DNA from: JAJXUB01 sp047974805
Lineage (GTDB): Bacteria > Actinomycetota > Actinomycetes > Actinomycetales > Dermatophilaceae
Assembly (NCBI GenBank): GCA_047974805.1
Contig: JBKECS010000092.1
Span: 1 to 21,717, forward strand
DNA length: 21,717 nt
Direction: 5' to 3'
The first letter of the stretch is position 1; each line of letters starts with the position of its first letter. The notes under the pieces were generated by a model. It made no database searches. It was not told the origin of the DNA and saw nothing but the letters and a program-made list of their open reading frames with translations. The position numbers and the translations under genes are program-made. This document shows positions 1-6,993 of the stretch, piece after piece.

Positions 1-15
1 CTCGGCCACTCCACC
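1..15 (-). tRNA. 5' end of a probable tRNA-Cys(GCA), cut by the window edge
   Basis: Read on the minus strand, the first 15 bases are GGTGGAGTGGCCGAG. This is the acceptor 5' strand and start of the D-arm of actinobacterial tRNA-Cys as I know it. It lies 22 nt downstream of tRNA-Gly on the same strand, and a Gly-Cys-Val tRNA cluster is common in actinobacteria. The anticodon is outside the window, so the identity is inferred from the acceptor stem and context; a type II tRNA is a less likely alternative. Confidence 0.65.
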
Positions 16-37
16 ATGAAGGCGGTCAAGCCCTCCG

Positions 38-110
38 AGCGGATGACCGGCCTCGAACCGGCGACCTCAACCTTGGCAAGGTTGCGCTCTACCAACTGAG
101 CTACATCCGC
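38..110 (-). tRNA. tRNA-Gly(GCC)
   Basis: A full 73-nt cloverleaf folds on the minus strand. The acceptor pairs GCGGATG with CATCCGC, the D-stem is GCTC/GAGC, and the anticodon stem CAACC/GGTTG encloses the loop TTGCCAA with anticodon GCC. The T-arm has stem GCCGG/CCGGT and loop TTCGAGG. The discriminator base is T (U73), as expected for bacterial tRNA-Gly. CCA is not encoded. Bases U8-A9-G10 also form the stop codon of the upstream YihY-type gene, so the two genes overlap by 10 nt on the same strand. Confidence 0.97.
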
Positions 111-1219
111 ACTGTCCGCGCATCCTGAGAAGGTCTGCGCGTGCGGACAGACATTAACCGATCCGAGGGCCCACCACCAAACCGGGCCGGCTCGCCCGAG
201 CCGGTAGCCAGGTCCCCTTCACCAGGGTCAATATCACGGGATAGCACCTCGTGAGGGTCGCCACGCCGAGCCCGACGAAGCGCGGCGCCCCAGGCGGCCA
301 CGGCGCGGCGCGCGCTACCCCGAACCCCCCGCAGGCCCCGCTCAGGCCACAGCCTCATCACCGCCGCATTGAGTGCAGCACCAATGAGCACCGCGATGGC
401 AAGGAAGTACAACCAGATGAGCAGAACGATGGGCGCCGACAACGGGCCGTAAATCGACATGCTGCCCACGGCATCGGCCAAGTACCACCGCAGCACCATC
501 GAGGCGAACAACCACAGCGCCACGGTCAGTACCGCTCCGGGCACATCCCGCAGCCACGGGATGTTCCGGGGTACGGCGACGTGAAACAGCACGGTCAAGG
601 AGCCCACCGCGACAAGCAATACAGCTGGCCAGTACAACCCGGCCAGGAGCGCCATCCGGGCCGGAAGGATGCTCGCCAGCCAGGTTGGCCCGATGATGAG
701 CAAGGGCAAGATCACCATGCCGACGAGCAGACCCACGGCATACAAGCTGAAGCTCAGAGCCCGGGTCCGGACGATGCCTCGCACTCCGGCCTGGCCATAC
801 ATGATGGAGATGGTGTCAAGGATGACGTTGAGAACCCGCGATCCGGACCACAAGGCTAGGAGGAAACCCACCGAGATCAAGTCGAGCCGACCCTGTCCGA
901 GCACGTCCTGGACGGTGGGCGCAATAACGCGATCGACAACGTCGGGAGTCAGGAAGGACGCGCTGTAGGCCAAGAGGTCATCGGTTGCCCCGGCTACCGT
1001 TTCCGGACCCAGCCAACGCCCCACATAGCCCAAACCGCCAAACAGGCCGAGCACCAACGGCGGCAACGAGAGCAGGGCGAAGAACCCCGCCTCGGCGGCC
1101 AAGCCGGTCACCCGATAACGGAGGCACACCCGGATGGTCTCCAAGACCAACCGGGCGCTCGCATGCAGTCCGGGAACCCGGGCCAGCTGTCCCCGGGACC
1201 ACGTCCGTACCTCGGCCAC
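101..1219 (-). CDS. YihY/virulence factor BrkB-family inner-membrane protein
   Basis: This is a polytopic membrane protein of 372 residues with about six hydrophobic segments (roughly 38-70, 112-135, 155-180, 188-215, 228-248, 262-290). The conserved YihY signature is seen in the last segment, YGPLSAPIVLLIWLYFLA, from residue 257. Family members were once called ribonuclease BN; the molecular function is unsettled. I chose GTG at 1219 because TAGCGT lies exactly 7 nt before it, giving a leaderless start; the frame stays open upstream to about 1423 without family similarity. The C-terminal 80 residues are polar and low-complexity, rich in Arg and Gly. The stop codon TAG lies within the tRNA-Gly sequence, so the last codons overlap that gene. 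Family assignment is firm; the start is probable. Confidence 0.88.
   Translation of the reverse strand: MAEVRTWSRGQLARVPGLHASARLVLETIRVCLRYRVTGLAAEAGFFALLSLPPLVLGLFGGLGYVGRWLGPETVAGATDDLLAYSASFLTPDVVDRVIAPTVQDVLGQGRLDLISVGFLLALWSGSRVLNVILDTISIMYGQAGVRGIVRTRALSFSLYAVGLLVGMVILPLLIIGPTWLASILPARMALLAGLYWPAVLLVAVGSLTVLFHVAVPRNIPWLRDVPGAVLTVALWLFASMVLRWYLADAVGSMSIYGPLSAPIVLLIWLYFLAIAVLIGAALNAAVMRLWPERGLRGVRGSARRAVAAWGAALRRARRGDPHEVLSRDIDPGEGDLATGSGEPARFGGGPSDRLMSVRTRRPSQDARTVRM
112..150. repeat. Inverted repeat directly before tRNA-Gly
   Basis: CTGTCCGC at 112-119 is repeated inverted as GCGGACAG at 143-150, with a short inner GCA/TGC pairing. In minus-strand RNA this hairpin would end one nucleotide before the mature 5' end of tRNA-Gly, and it lies in the last codons of the YihY-type gene. 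It could be a processing signal, an attenuator or chance. There is no T-run, so a classical intrinsic terminator is unlikely. Confidence 0.4.
151..180 (-). promoter_or_regulatory. Candidate tRNA-cluster promoter inside the YihY-type gene
   Basis: On the minus strand TTGGTG (175-180) is followed after 18 nt by TAATGT (151-156). These resemble a -35/-10 pair. The predicted start, near 144, would give a leader of about 34 nt before tRNA-Gly. The hexamers are only moderate matches. The alternative is read-through from the upstream gene. Confidence 0.35.
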
Positions 1220-1226
1220 GCACGCC

Positions 1227-1232
1227 ACGCTA
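1227..1232 (-). promoter_or_regulatory. -10 box for leaderless YihY-type gene
   Basis: TAGCGT on the minus strand is separated by 7 nt from the GTG at 1219. This matches the TANNNT box at leaderless spacing seen before at least six other genes here. No clear -35 or Shine-Dalgarno sequence is visible. Confidence 0.5.
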
Positions 1233-1382
1233 GAGGCGCGACACGCCAATGGGATGACGGCGCACCGGTGACCCCCCGCCGTGTCCGGACCGTTACCGGT
1301 GAGGCCAACGGTTCTTGTGGGATCCCAATGCCCGCTGCAGGGGGGCTTCCACCACCGGGCGAAAACCAACGGACGGGTCCCC

Positions 1383-2246
1383 TCAGGTTGCGGCCAACCG
1401 CCGGCGCTGTTCGTCAATGTCAAAGGCGGCCGGCGGCCAGGTCGGGTTCATCGCCTCCAGGGTCTCCAGCAACAGCCGGCTGACGGCATACCGGGCGAAC
1501 CATTTCCGGTCCGCCGGGACCACGTACCAGGGCGCGACCTCGGTCGAACACTTCTCCAACGCCGCCTGGTATGCCGTCATGTAGGCCGCCCAGTGGGCCC
1601 GCTCATCGATGTCTCCGGGGTTGAACTTCCAATATTTGTCCGGCCGGTCGAGCCGCTCCCCCAGCCGGGAGCGCTGCTCCTCGTGGGAGATGTGCAGCAT
1701 GACTTTGACCATCTGGGTACCGGACTCGACGATGTCCTCCTCCCACGCGTTGATCTCGTCGTACCGGCCGGACCACGCGTCCCCCGGGACCAGGTTGTGC
1801 ACTCGCACGATGAGGACATCCTCGTACTGGCTCCGGTCGAACACGCCCACCAGCCCGGGGCCGGGCAGGGCCTTGGTCACCCGCCAGAGGAAATGGTGGC
1901 TGAGCTCCTCCTTCGTCGGCGCCTTGAACGCGTGGTAATGCACACCCTGCGGGTCGAGCGCGCCGACGACGTGGCGCATGATGCCGCCCTTGCCCGAGGT
2001 ATCCATACCCTGCACCATGAGCAGCACCGACCGCTCGGCGCCCTCTCTGGACTGGGCAAACAGCCGCTCCTGCAGACTGCCCAATTGCCGCTGGATGTCC
2101 GGCATCGCCTCCTCGGCGTCCTCCTTCGTCCCGGTAAACCCGGGCGTCGAGCGCGGGTCGAGATCCTCGAGGGAAAAGCCGGGACCGACTCGCAGCGCCC
2201 CACGCATGGACGCTACGGGCAACGATGTCGGCGCATGTGGACCCAT
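1383..2246 (-). CDS. ppk2: Polyphosphate kinase 2 family protein (class III-like polyphosphate:nucleotide phosphotransferase)
   Basis: The single-domain P-loop kinase moves phosphate from polyphosphate to nucleotides in the cytoplasm. Residues 80-88 are the Walker A motif GMDTSGKGG, with D82 and K86 as the expected catalytic positions. FDRSQYEDVLIVRV from residue 136 is the Walker B region. The Glu after Tyr there resembles AMP/ADP-accepting class II/III enzymes rather than the Asn of class I. ERLDRPDKYWKF near 198 and STEVAPWYVVPADRKW near 234 are also family-typical. Overall it resembles the Meiothermus ruber class III enzyme. I chose ATG at 2246 (287 residues) because an AT-rich TTATAT sits 6 nt upstream; ATG at 2207 (274 residues) is a real alternative, since similarity begins near LRVGPGF. 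The substrate (AMP, ADP or GDP) is inferred. Confidence 0.92.
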   Translation of the reverse strand: MGPHAPTSLPVASMRGALRVGPGFSLEDLDPRSTPGFTGTKEDAEEAMPDIQRQLGSLQERLFAQSREGAERSVLLMVQGMDTSGKGGIMRHVVGALDPQGVHYHAFKAPTKEELSHHFLWRVTKALPGPGLVGVFDRSQYEDVLIVRVHNLVPGDAWSGRYDEINAWEEDIVESGTQMVKVMLHISHEEQRSRLGERLDRPDKYWKFNPGDIDERAHWAAYMTAYQAALEKCSTEVAPWYVVPADRKWFARYAVSRLLLETLEAMNPTWPPAAFDIDEQRRRLAAT

Positions 2247-2252
2247 GCCGCC

Positions 2253-2259
2253 ATATAAC
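2253..2259. promoter_or_regulatory. Overlapping divergent -10 boxes between ppk2 and the reductase gene
   Basis: The AT island ATATAAC stands out in GC-rich surroundings. On the minus strand it reads TTATAT (2253-2258), 6 nt from the ppk2 ATG at 2246. On the plus strand it reads TATAAC (2254-2259), about 48 nt before the reductase ATG at 2307. It may serve either or both genes. No convincing -35 elements are seen. Confidence 0.35.
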
Positions 2260-2306
2260 CATCGAGGCGGCTCGCGTTGCGTTCGACGCGCTGGCACGAT
2301 GCCGGT

Positions 2307-3032
2307 ATGCGCGTCATCGTCGCACCCGAGGGAGCCAGTCACGATCTCGGCGAGTTGTATGCCTTCCCAGACGCGGGTTGGGTGCGGGCCAATCTTGTCT
2401 CCACCCTCGACGGTGCCGCCGTCGGCACCGATGGTCGCAGCGGCTCGATCAACAACGACAGTGACACGGCGGTCTTCTCGCTGCAGCGGGCCATGGCCGA
2501 CGCTGTGCTCGTCGGCTCCAATACGGTCAGCATCGAGGGCTATGGCCGAGTTCCTCTGCCCTCGGCGGAGCACGTCATGTTCGGGCCCACCACCCTGGTG
2601 GTGGTCTCCGGTACCGCGTCGGTGCCGGAGAAGCTGCTCGCCGAGGACCCCCGTGGCGGCCCGGTGGTGGTGCTAACCACCGAGCAGGCGGATGCCGAGG
2701 ACGTGGCCCGTCTTCGCTCGCGGCTAGGCTCCGACAACGTCTGGGTGGTGGGTGACGGGCGGCACGTTGACCTCGAACTAGCTGTCCGCACGATGGCCAG
2801 CAACGGGTTGCGCCACGTGATGGCCGAGGGTGGCCCGACGGTCTTCGGGCTCCTCCTTGAACAGGGTTTGGTCAACGAGGTTGCCCTCACCTGGACCCCG
2901 ACCATTGTCGGCGGGTCAGCGTTTCGGATCACCGAAGGCCCGTCACTGAACGTCCCGTTGGAACTGCACACCCTGTGCGAGCACGAATCGACGCTGCTCG
3001 GCCTCTGGCGCGTCACTGCCGAACCGCGGTGA
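2307..3032 (+). CDS. RibD C-terminal/dihydrofolate reductase-like reductase
   Basis: This 241-residue protein has the RibD_C (DHFR-like) fold used in pyrimidine reduction of riboflavin synthesis and in related NADPH reductases. Motifs in order are NLVSTLDGA (29-37), SDTAVFSLQRAMADAVLVG with SNTV (52-74), MAEGGPT (172-178) and EVALTWTPTIVGG (191-203), the typical positions for substrate and NADPH contacts. The deaminase domain of bifunctional RibD is absent and no other riboflavin gene is adjacent, so a role in riboflavin synthesis is not established. Stand-alone proteins like this are common in actinobacteria. The ATG at 2307 is preceded by CACGAT at 6 nt, a partial leaderless match. Its 3' end overlaps the convergent flippase gene by 20 nt. 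Confidence 0.88.
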   Translation: MRVIVAPEGASHDLGELYAFPDAGWVRANLVSTLDGAAVGTDGRSGSINNDSDTAVFSLQRAMADAVLVGSNTVSIEGYGRVPLPSAEHVMFGPTTLVVVSGTASVPEKLLAEDPRGGPVVVLTTEQADAEDVARLRSRLGSDNVWVVGDGRHVDLELAVRTMASNGLRHVMAEGGPTVFGLLLEQGLVNEVALTWTPTIVGGSAFRITEGPSLNVPLELHTLCEHESTLLGLWRVTAEPR

Positions 3033-4626
3033 CCAACCGCATACTCGATCCGGCAGCGCGCTGGAGGCGGCGGGGCAGCGCCTCCACCAAAGCTTTCGCG
3101 TCATCACTGGTCAGGCCGGTACGGGACACGCGCAAAACGCCGACATAGACGACGGCGCCGACAACGGCAGCGACGAGCCAGCCCAACATCGGGCTGGGAA
3201 TCTGCCGTCCGAGGACGAATACCGCGCACCCGACGCCGGCCCCGGCAAGGGACGGCGAGATCGACCGGACGACCAGGCTCCAGGACACCTCCAGCTGACC
3301 CACCTCGAGCCACAGCATCAGGGCGGTCAATCCCAGCGCTCCGGCAATATTGGCGACGACGGCGCCCCAGACTCCCCACAACGGCACGAGGACCAGCGCC
3401 AAGCCGACGTTGAGGACCAGTGCAGCCACCGTGGCCTTGAGGATCGCGGCCGCCGCCAGGCGCGCAAGGATGAACGTCGACGTCGGCCCGGTGAGCAGGG
3501 CGATCCCGCCGGCCGCCCCCAGCCCCATGACGACCGGGGCCGCGGACGCGAAGGAGTGTCCATAGATCGTGGGCACCAGAATCGCCACCGCCGGCATGGC
3601 CACGGCGACCAAGAAGCCGCTCGCCGTGCTGGCGGTCCGCATCGTGCGGAGGAAGGCGCGCTCCACCCGACCGGCGGCGCTCAGTTCGTGAATAGCGGAG
3701 ATCGCCGGTACGAGGGGGTTGACGATGGCCTGGGCCGGTGCGAACACGTGCGCGCTCAACCCGAACGCCAAGGCAAAGATCCCGACCTCGGCCGTGGTGC
3801 GGAAACGGTCGAGGACGAAGACCTCGGTGCGCGACATCACCAGCATGCTGACGAGGCCACTGACCATTGAGGTCACTGCGAATTTCCAGAACCCCGCTGG
3901 CATCTTGCGGGGCCACCGGGGATGCCGCAAGGCGCGCCGGAAGCCCGGTGCAATGACCAGTGCCGCGCTAAGGACCACCAAGCCCGAGAAGGCCACCCGG
4001 GAGGCCCAGACGGCGTCCGACTGCCGGGCCCACACCGCCACCACAATGATGACCCCTTGCGAGGCCAAAGAGACCACCATCGTGATCCTGGCCGCTGCCG
4101 CAGACCGGTTCTCGATCAGGAGGCAGTCCAGGGCGACTCCGATCGTGGTCGGGGCGGCAACCCCGAGGACCAGCAGCACGGCCAGTCCCCAGGGGGGGAG
4201 GTCGGCAATCGCCAGGTAGACGATGGTCAACAGCGGCATCGTCACCAGGATCTGCAGGCCCTGGACCCTGGAGACCAAGTGCTCGGTGGGCGCTACCCGA
4301 CCCGCGGCGAACCACTTCGATCCGAACTGCACGAGGGCTGCACCCGAACCCAGCCCCAGCGCCGCGACCGCGATCCCCTGGATCGTGGTCAGAACGGCCA
4401 GCGAACCAAACTCCGCCACACCGAGGAGGCGCGCCACGACGATGTTGGTCAACAGGGCCACCGGCAGCGACACCACGGTGTGGATGGCCGTCCATAGAGC
4501 GCCCTTGGCCGCCCCCGCCTGCAGCTGACGTCCGGTGACCCCGGTCAATTCCTCGACAGCCCCAAGGGGTTCGCCCGGCTGGGGCATCGACAAAGGGTTC
4601 TCAGGCGGGGGTGGGCTGCCTGACAT
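3013..4626 (-). CDS. Polysaccharide (O-antigen/teichoic-acid type) flippase, MOP superfamily
   Basis: The 537-residue protein has 12-14 hydrophobic segments beginning near residue 42, after a Pro-rich cytoplasmic N-terminus. The first helices (GALWTAIHTVVSLPVALLTN, then VVARLLGVAEFGSLAVLTT) show the pattern of Wzx-like exporters (polysaccharide biosynthesis protein family). A basic loop (FRRALRHPRWPRKM, near 225-240) separates the two halves. Members move lipid-linked glycans across the inner membrane; the substrate cannot be told here. ATG at 4626 was chosen over GTG at 4635 because TACTGT lies exactly 7 nt before it. It is divergent from a glycosyltransferase gene, which supports a surface-glycan role. 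The 3' end overlaps the reductase gene tail to tail. Confidence 0.87.
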   Translation of the reverse strand: MSGSPPPPENPLSMPQPGEPLGAVEELTGVTGRQLQAGAAKGALWTAIHTVVSLPVALLTNIVVARLLGVAEFGSLAVLTTIQGIAVAALGLGSGAALVQFGSKWFAAGRVAPTEHLVSRVQGLQILVTMPLLTIVYLAIADLPPWGLAVLLVLGVAAPTTIGVALDCLLIENRSAAAARITMVVSLASQGVIIVVAVWARQSDAVWASRVAFSGLVVLSAALVIAPGFRRALRHPRWPRKMPAGFWKFAVTSMVSGLVSMLVMSRTEVFVLDRFRTTAEVGIFALAFGLSAHVFAPAQAIVNPLVPAISAIHELSAAGRVERAFLRTMRTASTASGFLVAVAMPAVAILVPTIYGHSFASAAPVVMGLGAAGGIALLTGPTSTFILARLAAAAILKATVAALVLNVGLALVLVPLWGVWGAVVANIAGALGLTALMLWLEVGQLEVSWSLVVRSISPSLAGAGVGCAVFVLGRQIPSPMLGWLVAAVVGAVVYVGVLRVSRTGLTSDDAKALVEALPRRLQRAAGSSMRLVTAVRQ

Positions 4627-4633
4627 GACGCCC

Positions 4634-4639
4634 ACAGTA
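4634..4639 (-). promoter_or_regulatory. -10 box for leaderless flippase gene
   Basis: TACTGT on the minus strand, with 7 nt to the ATG at 4626. It fits the TANNNT leaderless geometry and decides the start codon. It stands back to back with the glycosyltransferase promoter at 4701-4706. Confidence 0.55.
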
Positions 4640-4700
4640 GGCCACCAAACAGCTCCTCGAACGGCGCCCGGCGTCAGGGAAGGGGCCGTGGCACCGGGGC

Positions 4701-4706
4701 TAGCAT
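4701..4706 (+). promoter_or_regulatory. -10 box for leaderless glycosyltransferase gene
   Basis: TAGCAT, with 6 nt to the GTG at 4713. The ATG inside this region (4705) reads into TGA after three codons, so the GTG is the start. No Shine-Dalgarno sequence is present. Confidence 0.6.
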
Positions 4707-4712
4707 GACCCC

Positions 4713-5780
4713 GTGACCGCCCTCTGGATCAGCAACGAGACACCAGACCGGGCCGGTCAGGGAGGTCAACGGCGTCAGTTCTTCCAGATCAAAGCCCTCG
4801 TGGACGCGGGAGTTGAGGTCACCGTGGTCTCGCTTGCAGGTCCGCAAGACGACAGCAGCATCCGCGCGGTCGCCCCGGTCCACCGGGTGCGTCTGCGCCG
4901 CCGATTCGCCGGGCGCAGCCGGGGCGTCCAGCGACAACTCGGCCGCCTCCAGTCAACAGTTGACGCGATCATCGTGGTCCATTCCGAGTCATGGGCGACC
5001 TTCCGGCCCTACCTTGCCCCAGACCCTCCGTCGCTGTGGGTCGACCTGCAAAACGTGAACAGCTGCTGGCAGTGGACCCTCGGACACCATGACCAGGCGC
5101 GGCAGCAGGCGGCGTTGGAGGCCGATCTCTGGGATCACGCCGATCAGGTCTCGGTGTGCACCCGACAGGAGGCCGAACGGCTGCTTCACGGCCCACCCGC
5201 GCTGCTCACCCCCGGCTCACGGCACCCCGAGATACTGAGAAACGGCGTCGATGCCTCCGAGTGGCGAATCGAGCCGATCCCCGCCGATCAGCCCGTCCTC
5301 AAGCTGTTTGGGGGGTGGACCTGGAGACCCAACCACGACGGTTTGGAGTGGTTCCTCGAACAGGTCTGGCCACATGTCCGCTCCGCCACCACTGCCCGAT
5401 GTGTCATCGCCGGGACCGGAGCTGAGCAGGCCGGGCTGGTCGATGGGGTGGAGGTCGTGGGCCGGCTGGACCGCCTGGATAAGTTCGCCGCCGACGCCTG
5501 GGCCATCGCGGCTCCTATCCGCCATGGGGTCGGTGGCCCGGTGAAGATCGCCGAGGCGCTCGCCTCCGGCATCCCCACCGTGACCACCGTGGACGGTGAC
5601 GTACACCCCGGCCTCCATCTCGCCTCGGATGACCCCAAGGAATGGATCGCGGCGCTCACCCGTCTCTTGACACCTCCGTCCTCCGCCCCCATGACGGCGC
5701 CAGAACGCCGAGCGGTAGCCGATCGTCTGTCCTGGGCCGCGGTGACCGAGCCTCTGCTCGGCTGGCTGCGGCAGGTCTAG
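4713..5780 (+). CDS. GT4-like (GT-B fold) glycosyltransferase
   Basis: This 355-residue cytoplasmic protein has an N-terminal acceptor half with RRQFFQIKALVDAGVEVTVV (20-39). The C-terminal nucleotide-sugar half carries GGWTWRPNHDGLEWF (200-214), VVGRLDRLDKFAADAWAI (248-265) and KIAEALASGIPTV (278-290). The Glu at 281 and its surroundings match the E-x7-E region that binds the donor sugar in retaining GT4 enzymes. Donor and acceptor are unknown. The gene is divergent from the flippase with only 86 nt between the start codons, so the two are probably co-regulated in building an exported glycan. It converges on the alpha/beta hydrolase gene with a 22-nt gap. Confidence 0.87.
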   Translation: MTALWISNETPDRAGQGGQRRQFFQIKALVDAGVEVTVVSLAGPQDDSSIRAVAPVHRVRLRRRFAGRSRGVQRQLGRLQSTVDAIIVVHSESWATFRPYLAPDPPSLWVDLQNVNSCWQWTLGHHDQARQQAALEADLWDHADQVSVCTRQEAERLLHGPPALLTPGSRHPEILRNGVDASEWRIEPIPADQPVLKLFGGWTWRPNHDGLEWFLEQVWPHVRSATTARCVIAGTGAEQAGLVDGVEVVGRLDRLDKFAADAWAIAAPIRHGVGGPVKIAEALASGIPTVTTVDGDVHPGLHLASDDPKEWIAALTRLLTPPSSAPMTAPERRAVADRLSWAAVTEPLLGWLRQV

Positions 5781-5802
5781 CCGGCGGTTGACCTCGGCGA
5801 GA

Positions 5803-6993
5803 TCAGGTTTCTCGGATGAACCCTTCGACGAGGCTCTCCCAACGCTCCACGTCGGTGTTCCACTCCTGACAGTGCCGTGCCTGGGTCCATTCGGCGAACG
5901 TGACCAGGTCGGGTCGGGCGTGCGCTAGAGCCTTGCTAGGTCCTACCGGGACGAACTCGTCGTCGGCCGAATGAATGAGCAGGATCGGTGTGGCTAACTC
6001 GTCGGCGCGGCGGACCCAGTCGGTCGACGCAAGGTCGATCACGTCGTCCACGCCGACGAGATGGCGCCCCCAAGGCCGTCCCATGAGCGTCTGCCCCAAG
6101 GCGCCGATCGGGCTGGGCACCTTGTGCAGTCGCGCGTGATGGGTCAGGACATCCGCCCAGTCGACGACCGGGGAATCGAGCACGACCTTGTCGACTTCGG
6201 CGGCAAGCTCCGAACGGGCCAATGTTTGCAGGACGATGGCTCCCCCCATCGACCACCCCATAAGGATCAGGCGTCGAGCACCATGATCGATGGCGTACGA
6301 CATGGCCGCTTCGAGGTCGCGCCACTCCCCCACGCCCAAGGTGTATCTCCCCCGGGGCCCGGCGGGCGCACCCTCGTCATTGCGGTACTGCGGGATCACT
6401 GCGGTGACCTGGCTGCGACCCAGGGCATGCAGGGCGCGGAGCGTTTCCTCGCGACGGGCACCACGCCCATGCACGAGGATGGCCCAGTCCGCTCCCGGCG
6501 AAGCGCCTGGTGGCGGCACAACCCAGGCGTCCAGACCACCGACCTCGGCCCGGAACTGCACCCGCTGAGTCGCCAACCCCAGACTCACGTCGGGGGCGGC
6601 CCAGTAGTAGTACGTGTTCCAGCGCACCGGACCGGCATGCAGACTGCCGCTGTCGACCGACTCGATCACTCGTCGTACTAGCCCACTGCCGGGGTCGACA
6701 TCGAGGATGTCGCCAACCCGGGCATGCCCCGTCCCGCCGTTCAACCACAGCCCGAAACGGCCGCGGACACGCGTGTCGGCGGTCGCGGTGAGCAGGACAT
6801 CGCGGTCGCCAACAGCAACGACCCGGGCATCGTCGGGACGGCGACGATCCGGCGTGAGCACCCGCCGGGCGAAAAGGGCCGCCGCACCGAGCGATCCGGC
6901 CCCGACTCCCAGCAGCGACCCGGCCGTGGCTGCCCCGGCCGCCAGGGCCACCCCCGGCACCCGCCGATCAGTGCGCGCCTGTGATCGCGTCAT
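5803..6993 (-). CDS. Membrane-anchored alpha/beta hydrolase
   Basis: This 396-residue serine hydrolase has a hydrophobic, Ala/Gly-rich segment at about 13-43 that looks like an N-terminal membrane anchor, so the catalytic domain may face outward. HGRG (175-178) forms the oxyanion region and GWSMGG (246-251) holds the nucleophile S248. SADDEFVP (342-349) gives the acid, probably D345, and ARHCQEWN (372-379) supplies H374. The triad is complete. The 100 residues after the anchor are not of a type I recognise. The ATG at 6993 shares one base with the LigD stop (TGATG), and GGGAG lies a few bases upstream, so translation is coupled to ligD. A GTG at 6996 is an alternative start. The substrate is unknown. 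Confidence 0.88.
   Translation of the reverse strand: MTRSQARTDRRVPGVALAAGAATAGSLLGVGAGSLGAAALFARRVLTPDRRRPDDARVVAVGDRDVLLTATADTRVRGRFGLWLNGGTGHARVGDILDVDPGSGLVRRVIESVDSGSLHAGPVRWNTYYYWAAPDVSLGLATQRVQFRAEVGGLDAWVVPPPGASPGADWAILVHGRGARREETLRALHALGRSQVTAVIPQYRNDEGAPAGPRGRYTLGVGEWRDLEAAMSYAIDHGARRLILMGWSMGGAIVLQTLARSELAAEVDKVVLDSPVVDWADVLTHHARLHKVPSPIGALGQTLMGRPWGRHLVGVDDVIDLASTDWVRRADELATPILLIHSADDEFVPVGPSKALAHARPDLVTFAEWTQARHCQEWNTDVERWESLVEGFIRET

Noticed and set aside
1..110. tRNA-Gly as an attachment site of an integrated element
   Set aside because: No integrase gene, no second copy of the tRNA 3' end, and the neighbouring genes are housekeeping or of normal composition.
1291..1316. Stem-loop ACCGTT...AACGGT after ppk2 as a terminator
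   Set aside because: The stem is only 6 bp with a 12-nt loop and no T-run. It could easily be chance, and I see nothing else firm in 1233-1382.
2207..2573. A longer ppk2 product starting near 2573
   Set aside because: The extra frame lies opposite the RibD-C-like gene, has no similarity to the family, and would pass through both candidate promoters.
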